The translations under genes and the position numbers were made by a program. DNA of 64,000 nt from RUG369 sp050949645. Its GTDB lineage: Bacteria; Planctomycetota; Planctomycetia; Pirellulales; Thermoguttaceae. The notes beneath the pieces are model-generated. The model worked only from the letters and a program-made list of their open reading frames with translations. It was not told where the DNA came from and did not search any database. Positions 18,061-25,440 of the stretch are shown here, in pieces (the stretch's first letter is position 1; each line of letters opens with the position of its first letter). The stretch lies in the NCBI GenBank assembly GCA_050949645.1, contig JBMNGC010000001.1, forward strand, positions 1,922,001 through 1,986,000, given 5' to 3'.

Positions 18061-18172
18061 GCTCATCGCAACGGTAATGAAATTTCTGTCTGCAAGGTCT
18101 GCGGTTGCGTTCGCGAAGGCGGAACTCGTTCCGTGCGCCGCGTGGCGCGACGTACGCGCCGCTAAATTTTGA
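18061..18172 (+). pseudogene. Decayed rubredoxin copy between the two intact ones
   Basis: From 18091 the frame reads C-K-V-C-G-C-V-R-E-G-G, matching the first half of the neighbouring rubredoxins. The second half (18134-18172) matches in the +1 frame as C-A-A-W-R-D-V-R-A-A-K-F-stop, where the intact copies read C-P-x-C-G-V-P-A-S-x-F. The distance between the first cysteines of the two halves is 43 bases instead of 48, so about five bases have been lost, and the fourth cysteine codon is now TGG. There is no start codon with a ribosome site. This is therefore a frameshifted third copy. Confidence 0.7.
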
Positions 18173-18198
18173 AAAAAATTTTTAAGGACTTAAGAACC

Positions 18199-18321
18199 AT
18201 GTCTACGAAAAAAAAGTTCATCTGCACGGTCTGCGGTTACGTTTGCGAAGGCGACGCTCCTCCCGAAATCTGCCCTGAGTGCGGCGTCCCCGCCTCTGAA
18301 TTCGAGGAAGTGACCGACTGA
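18199..18321 (+). CDS. Small rubredoxin-like protein, copy 2
   Basis: 40 residues from ATG 18199, same length and layout as copy 1: C9-T-V-C12-G-Y, E-G-D-A-P-P, C25-P-E-C28-G, and tail EFEEVTD. The ribosome site is weak (AAGGACTTAAGAACC). It is more like the rubredoxin domain inside the rubrerythrin at 18606 (EGDAPP, PAS-x-F) than copy 1 is, which suggests that the units arose by local duplication. Predicted role is one-electron transfer to the rubrerythrin under oxidative stress. Confidence 0.8.
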   Translation: MSTKKKFICTVCGYVCEGDAPPEICPECGVPASEFEEVTD

Positions 18322-18445
18322 GCCGATTCGCAACCCGAAGCGTGAAGGCCTCCCTGGAATAGCCGCGGCGTACAAACGCGCTATCCTTCGTACAAGCCAA
18401 TAAACGACGTTCCGAGCGGACGTCGAATCAACTTCCGCTCCACAG

Positions 18446-18475
18446 ACTGGCCGAGCCAATTTTTGCTCGACCAGT
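18446..18475. repeat. Hairpin in the rubrerythrin leader region
   Basis: ACTGGCCGAGC (18446-18456) and GCTCGACCAGT (18465-18475) are inverted repeats of 11 bases with one G-T wobble and an 8-base AT-rich loop. No T-run follows, so it is not an ordinary terminator. It could be an mRNA-processing or stability element between rubredoxin and rubrerythrin, about 130 bases before the latter. Confidence 0.4.
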
Positions 18476-18605
18476 CCAGGAGCAGAGCACAACAATCTGG
18501 GTCTCCGTCGTCGAAACGCTTGAAAGCGCTGCGCTGTCAGAGTCGACAACCGCGGTTCGTTCGTAAGACGACGCCCCTTAATTTTATCCGTCAGGAGAAA
18601 TTACC

Positions 18606-19514
18606 ATGTCAAATCCTCGTAACGGTGAGCGTAAGGGCTTTACTCCTCTCGCGCTTATTGCTGTTATCGCCATAGCCGCTCTTCTCGTCGGGTTGATCCC
18701 CGCCGTCCAGGCCGCTCGCAATTCCGCGCGTCAGCCTGCGACCACCCTTGCTCCTCAGAGCTTCTCGACGCAGGACTACGCTCCTCAGAGCGTCCCCGCC
18801 GTTGAGACCGCTGAAGAGTACCTTGTTCAGGTCGTTACGGACCAGGACGGAGTTACGAAGACGCTGTGGATCTGCTCGGTCTGCGGTTATATCCATGAAG
18901 GCGACGCTCCGCCGAGACGCTGCCCTCAGTGCGGCGCTCCCGCCTCGAAATTTAGCCTACTGGAAGGCGAGCCTGATGAAGACGCTACCGCCGCTCCTGG
19001 CGCTGCAGCAACCGACGCTGGTTCCGGAACGACTCCCGCGACGTCCGCCTCCGCTACAACCGCTGGCGCCCTGATCGACGACTCGATCTACGCGACCGTT
19101 CACCAGCTTCGCGACGGCCAGGTCGAAGACCAGGAAGTTCTTGAGGGTCTCTACTCCTTCTTCACCGCCGAATGCACCGAAGTTGGAATGTACCTCGCGA
19201 TGAGTCGTCAGGCTGAGCGCCAAGGCTATCCAGAAGTCGCCGACGCCTTCAAGCGCTACGCGCTCGAGGAAGCGGAACACGCCGCTAAATTCGCGGAACT
19301 CATTGGCGATCTCCTCGATGAGGATACGATGACGAACCTCGTTAAGCGCGCCAAGGCGGAAGAGGTTGCATGCTCTGCAAGGTTCGATATCGCCGTCCGC
19401 GCGAAAGAACTTGGTTACGACGCGATCCACGACACGGTTCATGAAATCGCCAAAGACGAAGCGCGCCACGGCGCCGGCTTCCTCGGGCTCCTCAAGCGCC
19501 ATTTCGGCAAATGA
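18606..19514 (+). CDS. Rubrerythrin fused to a pilin/DUF1559-type membrane anchor
   Basis: 302 residues with AGGAG before ATG. Residues 1-43 (MSNPRN..RKGFT, then IAI..L..GL.PAVQAAR) match the N-terminus of the DUF1559 protein at 31325 at about 27 of 43 positions, including the prepilin cleavage point G11/F12; the conserved Glu at mature position 5 is Ala16 here. A rubredoxin domain follows (C90, C93, C106, C109), then an Ala/Thr/Pro linker (about 121-155) and a ferritin-like four-helix domain (about 158-302) with diiron ligands E189, E222-x-x-H225, E252/E253 and E285-x-x-H288. Rubredoxin before the diiron domain is the reverse-rubrerythrin order. It reduces peroxide or oxygen. The anchor implies action at or outside the membrane, unlike usual cytoplasmic rubrerythrins. 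Confidence 0.88.
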   Translation: MSNPRNGERKGFTPLALIAVIAIAALLVGLIPAVQAARNSARQPATTLAPQSFSTQDYAPQSVPAVETAEEYLVQVVTDQDGVTKTLWICSVCGYIHEGDAPPRRCPQCGAPASKFSLLEGEPDEDATAAPGAAATDAGSGTTPATSASATTAGALIDDSIYATVHQLRDGQVEDQEVLEGLYSFFTAECTEVGMYLAMSRQAERQGYPEVADAFKRYALEEAEHAAKFAELIGDLLDEDTMTNLVKRAKAEEVACSARFDIAVRAKELGYDAIHDTVHEIAKDEARHGAGFLGLLKRHFGK

Positions 19515-19548
19515 GCCGGCTCTCTAAGACTTAACGTCTGAATCGTTA

Positions 19549-19588
19549 AAGAACCCAATCTACCGCTACGGAGATTGGGTTCTTTTTT
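19549..19588 (+). terminator. Intrinsic terminator after the rubrerythrin gene
   Basis: AAGAACCCAATCT (19549-19561) and AGATTGGGTTCTT (19572-19584) form a perfect 13-base stem with a 10-base loop, ending in a T-run. It closes the PerR-rubredoxin-rubrerythrin unit. Confidence 0.92.
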
Positions 19589-19633
19589 ACTAATACCCCC
19601 CTTCGCAACCTTGATCGACGCCGTCGCCGTCGC

Positions 19634-19661
19634 TTTACAAGATTGGCGTTTGCATTAGAAT
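19634..19661 (+). promoter_or_regulatory. Promoter for tyrS
   Basis: TTTACA (19634-19639) and TAGAAT (19656-19661) are 16 bases apart. A transcript start near 19668 fits the ATG at 19706 and excludes a start codon at 19643. Confidence 0.5.
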
Positions 19662-19705
19662 ACTTGGACTTTATCAATGATATCCCTGTTCCTGAAGGAC
19701 GAAGT

Positions 19706-20989
19706 ATGAGCGTTCATTTTGACGTTGTCAAAGAAATGACATGGCGCGGTCTGATTAGTCAGACGACGGATGAAAAAATCGACGAATTCTTGGCGACTCC
19801 TCGCGTCGTCTATAACGGTTTCGATCCGACCGCTGATTCACTGCACGTCGGACACCTCGTGGCGATCATGAATCTCCGGCGTTTCCAGCGCGCGGGCCAC
19901 AAGCCGATCGCGCTTGTCGGCGGCGCGACGGGAATGATCGGCGACCCGAGCGGCCGGAGTTCAGAACGCAACCTCCAGACGCTCGAACAGATTGAGCACA
20001 ACGTTGAATGCATCCAGAAGCAGCTCGCGCGATTTATCGATTTCGACGACAAGAGCCAGGGCGCGCTACTCGTCAACAACCACGACTGGCTCAAAAACTA
20101 CGGCTATCTTGAATTCCTTCGCGACGTCGGCAAGCTCTTCCAGGTCAACGTCATGATGGCCAAGGATTCCGTTAAGAGCCGCCTCGACTCTGACGGCGGT
20201 CTGAGCTATACGGAATTTAGCTACATGCTGCTCCAATCCGTCGACTTCGTGCATCTCTACGAAAATTACAACTGCGAAGTCCAGATCGGCGGAAGCGACC
20301 AGTGGGGCAACATCACCGCCGGTATCGACCTTGCGCGCAGAACGACCGGCGTGCAACTCTATGGCCTCACGAGCAAACTTCTCCTCAAGAGCGACGGTCA
20401 AAAGATGGGTAAATCGGCCTCGGGCGCGCTGTGGCTCGACGCGGAAAAGACAAGCCCCTACCACTTCTATCAATATTGGATCAACGTCGACGACGACGAT
20501 ATTGAAAACGCGTTCAAATTCTTCACAGATCTCGGCGAAGAAGAGGCGCGCGCGTTAATCGCCGAACACCGCGACAATCTCGGTCAACGCGTCCTCCAAA
20601 AGCAGGTCGCTAAAGAGCTCACGACGCTCACGCACGGCGAAGAAGGAATCAACGCGGCGCTCCGTGCGACGAATATCTTCTTTGGCGCCGAGATCGAAGC
20701 GCTCACCGACGCCGAGCTCGTCTCGATCTTCGCCGACGTGCCGAGCAAAGAACTCAGCCGCGAACAGCTCGATCATTCTGAAATATCCCTCCTCGACGCA
20801 TTCGTCCTCACCGGCCTCGCCCAGACGAAGAGCGCCGCGAGACGCACGGTCCAGCAGGGCGGCGCCTATATCAACAACCGGCAGTGCAAGGACGTCGAGC
20901 GAAACCTTGGCGTCGACGATCTTGCGAGCGAAACGGTCGTCGTGTTGCGCAGCGGTAAAAAACGCTACGCGATCCTCCGCTTCGTCTGA
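19706..20989 (+). CDS. tyrS: Tyrosyl-tRNA synthetase
   Basis: 427 residues from ATG 19706, with AAGGA 8 bases upstream and a promoter just before. Class I signature motifs are present: HVGH at 47-50 (HIGH) and KMGKS at 233-237 (KMSKS). Tyrosine-binding DQWGN lies at 198-202. The C-terminal S4-type RNA-binding domain covers about 355-427 (KSAARRTVQQGGAYINN). Length matches bacterial TyrS of the eubacterial type (about 420). It charges tRNA-Tyr in the cytoplasm. Single-gene transcript bounded by terminators on both sides. Confidence 0.96.
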   Translation: MSVHFDVVKEMTWRGLISQTTDEKIDEFLATPRVVYNGFDPTADSLHVGHLVAIMNLRRFQRAGHKPIALVGGATGMIGDPSGRSSERNLQTLEQIEHNVECIQKQLARFIDFDDKSQGALLVNNHDWLKNYGYLEFLRDVGKLFQVNVMMAKDSVKSRLDSDGGLSYTEFSYMLLQSVDFVHLYENYNCEVQIGGSDQWGNITAGIDLARRTTGVQLYGLTSKLLLKSDGQKMGKSASGALWLDAEKTSPYHFYQYWINVDDDDIENAFKFFTDLGEEEARALIAEHRDNLGQRVLQKQVAKELTTLTHGEEGINAALRATNIFFGAEIEALTDAELVSIFADVPSKELSREQLDHSEISLLDAFVLTGLAQTKSAARRTVQQGGAYINNRQCKDVERNLGVDDLASETVVVLRSGKKRYAILRFV

Positions 20990-21011
20990 AAAACGAACGC
21001 TTCTGCCCAAC

Positions 21012-21051
21012 AAAAAAGGCTCGTCTCTAACGCAAGAGACGAGCCTTTTTT
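21012..21051. terminator. Bidirectional terminator between tyrS and the alpha-galactosidase gene
   Basis: A 17-base perfect inverted repeat (21012-21028 and 21035-21051) with A6 on the left and T6 on the right of the GC core, so it works for both convergent genes. The loop is 6 bases. Confidence 0.92.
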
Positions 21052-21073
21052 CATGCGAGCGCAAACGCCGGCG

Positions 21074-23623
21074 TCACAGCTTTGTATAACGAAGGAGGAT
21101 TGTCGAACCCTTTTCCTCCAGAAGAATCATCACATTCTTGAGTTCGACGCCGTTGAACTCTCCCGACTTCTCGAAGTCGTAGCCGTCGCGTTTAAACCCC
21201 ACGCTATATCGCGCGCGCGGATCGATTCCGCGAAGCTCAAGTTCGATTCCGACATACGGCGAGTCTGTCTGACGGAACAGGTAGACGAGCCCGGAGTTCA
21301 GGTCGGGTCGATCGAGCTGCCACGCCGCAATGGAGGAAGTTCCCTTCTTCACCTCGGTGAGCGGATAGAAGTCGCCGTACCAATATTTGCTGTTCTCCTT
21401 CGCTTCGGCGAGCGCCGCGCGAGCGAGCGGCTCGTTAAAGTTGTCGTCGAGGAAATTGAACTGCATGATCGCGCCGGGATTAGCGCCGCTCCTGAAAACG
21501 TAGGGACTCGGGTCCCACGCCGCGCAGGAGAAGAGGGGCAGATACTGCGTGAGTCCAAGCGTTTGATTCTGATCCCACTCAGGATGACCCGGCCAGCAGC
21601 ATGTATCGGAACGCCAGAGGGGAACCGCGCGACTGATCGTCTCAAGGTCAATGCGTCGACCGCCGGAGGCGCAGTTGTCGATCCATAGGCCCGGGTTCTC
21701 GTCGCGAATTCGATCCCACATTTCGTAAAGGCCCTCGACATGACGGATTTCCGTCATCCCGACGCGATTCGGCTCGTCCGCCGCGCGCCAGAAGGGCAAC
21801 GGTTCGATATTGAAGTCGGTGCGGAAAACGTCGATCTTAAATTCCTTAATGCGACGCAGCATTAAGTCGACGAGAAACTCGCGCGCTTCAGGGTCGCCAA
21901 GTTTGTAGAGACCGCCCTCCTCGCCCCCGTAAACGTACTCGGCGTGTTGCGTCGCGATTTCTGTCCCGGCCGCGACGCGTTCCGGCTCGAACCACAGGAC
22001 GAACTTGAGCCCCATCTCCTTAAGAGCGTCGCCGAGTTCTTCGACGCCATTGGGAAAATTTGCAAGGTCGGAGAACCAGTTGCCGACGCCATTCGGAAAC
22101 CCGACCGGGAACCACGCCGCGTCAAACCAATAGCAGGTCCCGCCAATCTTCTTCACAAGCTTCGCGCTCTCAATCTGGGCGGGCGCTTTCTCCCAATTTG
22201 GACGCTTGCGGTAATATCGGTCGAAGCATTGACCCAGAAATTCGAGCTGGACCGGCGAACCCTCGATCTTCGGAACGTATTCGAACATGAGGAGTCGACG
22301 GAAGAGCGCTTGCGACGAGAGTCGGTCCCCGCGCCAAGGCATGAGAAGAACGCGCGGCGACCGGAAAGACTCGTTCGGATAAAGAATCGTCGAGATCTTT
22401 TCCATCCCGGCGCGAACGGTTGCGAGCGACCTAGGGTCGTCAACGTTTTCAAAGGACGCGTTCCACTGACCGGTCCATCCGAGCGCGACGAAGAACCCCT
22501 CCGACGTCTCGGAATCCGCGCGTCGACGCGACATGACGTTCCAAAATGGAAAAGCGCCGTTGGACGATCGTCCGCCTTGCGGCGCGAAGGATTCCACGGC
22601 GCCTGGCGAGATATCCCGTATCGTGGGCAACCACGAATTTTCGTCGCAAGAGTCGCCGGTGAGCGTGTGTACGGCAAGATCGGTTCGCTCGAACCCGTAG
22701 TAAAAACCAGCGTCGAGCGCCTGAACGTCCTCGATGAGCCCGGAGTCGCCGGTTCCGCCGTTTGTAAAGCGCAAGACCCAGTCGACGGCGGCAAACTTCT
22801 CAAAGCGCCGCACTTCGGCGGAAACGGTCAGCTTCGTTTCAGGATCGGTCCAAGAAAAGACGTCGTTAAGGTCGTCGACGCGTTTCGCCTCAAAAGTCCA
22901 CGATTTCAGGAATTCCCGCGAAGAAACGCCGTTGTACTTGAAGGAGAATGGAACTTCGGGTTCAAATCTTGCAACGACGGCGTCGTCGACGAGATTGTAG
23001 AACCTACCCTTGGGGGTCTCCGCTACTGGAACGAGCCAGTTTCCCTGGTCGCAGGTGGGTCCGTCGTCCGCGTCGTCGACAACGAGCGTGAATTCGTCGA
23101 CGGCCGGCTCGAAGGTTACGTCGACTTCCACGGGCTCATCGTTTAAGCGGAGGACGTCGGAGCTCCAGAGCGTTTGGCCCTGCGACTCGACGTGGAAGCG
23201 GACGGAGCCGCCGCCGGCGTTTTCGGCGATCCCCGCGAACGCGTGGAATTTCGAGATCTTTTCAGGGAAAAGAACGCGCAGTCTAGAGAAGGAGTGTGTT
23301 CCGAGCCCCCTGACAAAGGAAACGCCGCGCGCGAATTCAAAGTTGCGGCCGATGCACGTCTCATTGAAACGCAGTCGGCTATAATCCTGACGTTCAACGT
23401 CGATGAGACAGGAACCGGGCGTCGCAACGAGCTCGGGCTTCTCGCCTGCAAACGCGCAGCGGACCCAATTGGCGGTCGCGTCGATAGCGCCCTGCGACGG
23501 CATAAGGGCGTCGTCGACAAGGACGGGCGGAACGCGAACAAACGCGTCGTCCGCAAGGGACGCAGTCGGAACGCAGCAGAGCGTCGCAAGGAGAAGCGGG
23601 AGAGAATAAAAAAACGTTTTCAT
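21074..23623 (-). CDS. Secreted GH36-type alpha-galactosidase with N-terminal NPCBM domain
   Basis: 849 residues. Signal peptide at 1-24. Residues about 45-200 resemble NPCBM, a galactose-binding beta-sandwich (FVRGLGTHSFSRLRV, FHAFAGI). A beta-sandwich (about 205-450) leads into the TIM barrel. The GH36/clan GH-D catalytic pair is visible: nucleophile Asp603 (VFRTDFN) and acid/base Asp673 (WRSDT), with C-A-S-G-G at 651-655 and WFEPER at 544-549. It removes alpha-1,6-galactose from raffinose-type sugars or galactomannan. An intrinsic terminator sits only 28 bases upstream of the start, so expression may depend on read-through from the lsrF operon. Confidence 0.9.
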   Translation of the reverse strand: MKTFFYSLPLLLATLCCVPTASLADDAFVRVPPVLVDDALMPSQGAIDATANWVRCAFAGEKPELVATPGSCLIDVERQDYSRLRFNETCIGRNFEFARGVSFVRGLGTHSFSRLRVLFPEKISKFHAFAGIAENAGGGSVRFHVESQGQTLWSSDVLRLNDEPVEVDVTFEPAVDEFTLVVDDADDGPTCDQGNWLVPVAETPKGRFYNLVDDAVVARFEPEVPFSFKYNGVSSREFLKSWTFEAKRVDDLNDVFSWTDPETKLTVSAEVRRFEKFAAVDWVLRFTNGGTGDSGLIEDVQALDAGFYYGFERTDLAVHTLTGDSCDENSWLPTIRDISPGAVESFAPQGGRSSNGAFPFWNVMSRRRADSETSEGFFVALGWTGQWNASFENVDDPRSLATVRAGMEKISTILYPNESFRSPRVLLMPWRGDRLSSQALFRRLLMFEYVPKIEGSPVQLEFLGQCFDRYYRKRPNWEKAPAQIESAKLVKKIGGTCYWFDAAWFPVGFPNGVGNWFSDLANFPNGVEELGDALKEMGLKFVLWFEPERVAAGTEIATQHAEYVYGGEEGGLYKLGDPEAREFLVDLMLRRIKEFKIDVFRTDFNIEPLPFWRAADEPNRVGMTEIRHVEGLYEMWDRIRDENPGLWIDNCASGGRRIDLETISRAVPLWRSDTCCWPGHPEWDQNQTLGLTQYLPLFSCAAWDPSPYVFRSGANPGAIMQFNFLDDNFNEPLARAALAEAKENSKYWYGDFYPLTEVKKGTSSIAAWQLDRPDLNSGLVYLFRQTDSPYVGIELELRGIDPRARYSVGFKRDGYDFEKSGEFNGVELKNVMILLEEKGSTILLRYTKL

Positions 23624-23650
23624 GAACGGTACTCCTTGTGTAGAAGGGTA

Positions 23651-23700
23651 AGAAAAAAGAAAGCTTCCGCCGGCCGCACTTTGAACCCGACCGACGGAAG
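23651..23700 (-). terminator. Terminator between lsrF and the alpha-galactosidase gene
   Basis: On the minus strand a 12-base stem (23700-23689 with 23675-23664, including G-T pairs) has a 13-base loop and is followed by CTTTCTTTTTTC. Only about 28 bases separate the T-tract from the alpha-galactosidase ATG, leaving no room for a separate promoter after it. Confidence 0.75.
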
Positions 23701-23733
23701 CGTACCATTCAAACGCTCAGAAAACCGCGAAAA

Positions 23734-24618
23734 TCACTTCGCCTCATTCTTGCAGGTTTCATAGCAGTCGAACGCCTGATCGACGGTCGCGTTATTATGA
23801 ACGATTTCGCGAAGCGCGTGGAGCATTCCGACCGGGCACTCCGCCTGGAAAACGTTGCGTCCCATATCGACGCCCGCCGCGCCCTGATCGATCGCGTTTT
23901 TCGCGAGCTGGAGCGCGTCGCGTTCAGGAAGCTTCTTGCCGCCCGCGATAACGATCGGGACCGGGCACGCGTTGGCGACCTGCTCGAACTTCTCGTCGCA
24001 ATAATAAGTCTTGACGACGTTGGCGCCATTTTCGGCGCAAACGCGCGTCGCGAGCCCGAGGTAACGAGCGTCTCGCGTCAGGTTCTTACCAACCGCGGTG
24101 ACGCCAAGGGTCGGGATCCCATAGCGCGAGCCGAGGTCGACCGTCCTTGTCAGGTTGCGAATCGTGGAGCCCTCGTGATCAGGATCGCCGATCGCCACCA
24201 TAATGGCAAGGAGCGCAACGTTGAGGCGAACCGCCTCTTCGATATCGATGAGCGTCTCGTCGTTGAGGCTCGTAAGAATCGTCGTACCGCCGTCGGCGCG
24301 GAAGGCGACCGGCTTGTTCGCCGTCGGTGGAACGACGGAGCGAAGGATACCGCGAGTGCACATGATGCAGTCGGCGTGTTCAATCAGCGGGTTGATCGTG
24401 AGATCAATGCGTTCCAACCCCGAGGTCGGGCCCATGATAAAACCATGGTCGAACGCGAGCATAACGGTGCGTCCAGACTCCTTGTTGAAGACCTGAGACA
24501 GGCGAGACTTAATGCCGTAGCACATGTTCTCGCTGCCCTTGAGAAAGAATTGATCCTGCTTTTGAGGGACGCCAATTCCAAAATCTTTCGCGTCGATATT
24601 GCCTTCGTTATCAGCCAT
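23734..24618 (-). CDS. lsrF: LsrF-like class I aldolase/thiolase
   Basis: 294 residues with AGGAA before ATG. Very close to the LsrF family of the class I fructose-bisphosphate aldolase (DhnA/DeoC) superfamily: KDFGIGVPQK, TVMLAFDHG at 51-59, CTRGILRSVVPP, and KTYY with Lys203 in the position of the catalytic lysine. GGKKLPER and GVDMGRN are the phosphate-binding motifs. In enterobacteria LsrF transfers an acetyl group from phosphorylated autoinducer-2 breakdown product to CoA. Here no lsrK, lsrG or lsr transporter is present; the partners are dhaK and dhaL, so the substrate may be another ketose phosphate. Confidence 0.8.
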   Translation of the reverse strand: MADNEGNIDAKDFGIGVPQKQDQFFLKGSENMCYGIKSRLSQVFNKESGRTVMLAFDHGFIMGPTSGLERIDLTINPLIEHADCIMCTRGILRSVVPPTANKPVAFRADGGTTILTSLNDETLIDIEEAVRLNVALLAIMVAIGDPDHEGSTIRNLTRTVDLGSRYGIPTLGVTAVGKNLTRDARYLGLATRVCAENGANVVKTYYCDEKFEQVANACPVPIVIAGGKKLPERDALQLAKNAIDQGAAGVDMGRNVFQAECPVGMLHALREIVHNNATVDQAFDCYETCKNEAK

Positions 24619-24699
24619 TATTTATTGTTCCTGCATTAAAAATTTGAAGCGTCCTCGACGCACGCGCGCCGGGGACTAGATTCCATAAATAGTTCGCGG

Positions 24700-25338
24700 T
24701 TAAGCGTTTGCAACCGCGTCGGCAAAAGCCTGAAAGACGAGCGCGAGGCTCGTCGCGCCCGCGTCCTGCGAACCGCGACTGCGTTCGCCGAGATTTCGAG
24801 CGCGACCAAACTTCGCGACGTAATCCTTCGTTTTTTCGGCGCCTTCTTTCGCGGCGACCGCCGACGCGTTAAAGACGTCTGCAAGCGTCGCGTCTGGATT
24901 CGACGCAACGCAGGACGCCATCGCTTCGACCGCCGGAATCATCGCGTCCATCATCGTCTTATCGCCGACGCGCGCGTCCGTCATCGTCTTCATCATGTCG
25001 AGCCCGGACTCATACATCTTGGCGGTTGCGGCCGGATCGAGCGAATCGGAAGTCGCGCCCGAGCTCAGACCCATATAGAAGGAGCCGTTGAGCGAGCTTG
25101 TCGAGCCGCCGGTCGCCGACATGATCTCCATCGCAATATTCGAGAGCGCGTCGGAGAGCGTGGCGGGCGCCTCGGAGGCTTTGACCGCCGCTTGGAGCGT
25201 CGACTCGATCGCGGCGCCATGGTCGCCGTCCCCGGTCGCTGCGTCGAGCGCGTTGAGCTCGTCCAAATGTTCGGTCACGAGCGCAAGCGCGCCCTGGAAC
25301 GCGTTATGAAGAAGTTCTTTCGTGAAAACGTTCGTCAT
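24700..25338 (-). CDS. dhaL: Dihydroxyacetone kinase-like nucleotide-binding subunit (DhaL)
   Basis: 212 residues. The ADP/ATP-Mg site is seen as D32 and the GDGDHG motif (36-41) with D37 and D39, and GGSTSSLNGSFYMG (77-90) matches the GG-x-SG-x-L-x-G nucleotide loop. C-terminal GRARNLGERSRGSQDAGATS is also characteristic. It transfers phosphate to the ketose held covalently by DhaK. ATP-dependent kinases of this type use DhaK+DhaL; PTS types need DhaM, which is absent here. Lies between dhaK (103 bases upstream) and lsrF (81 bases downstream). The ribosome site is weak. Confidence 0.88.
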   Translation of the reverse strand: MTNVFTKELLHNAFQGALALVTEHLDELNALDAATGDGDHGAAIESTLQAAVKASEAPATLSDALSNIAMEIMSATGGSTSSLNGSFYMGLSSGATSDSLDPAATAKMYESGLDMMKTMTDARVGDKTMMDAMIPAVEAMASCVASNPDATLADVFNASAVAAKEGAEKTKDYVAKFGRARNLGERSRGSQDAGATSLALVFQAFADAVANA

Positions 25339-25440
25339 CGTAAATTCATCGTTGCCAATTCTACCGTGTTAAGAGCGCTCGCGTCCGCCGGTTCTCCGAC
25401 ATGCGTCGATCAGACGAACGCGAGCGCGTGCAAGCGCGTC

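Noticed and set aside
21944..23146. 400-codon plus-strand frame inside the alpha-galactosidase gene
   Set aside because: Antisense shadow of GH36 with no domain pattern.
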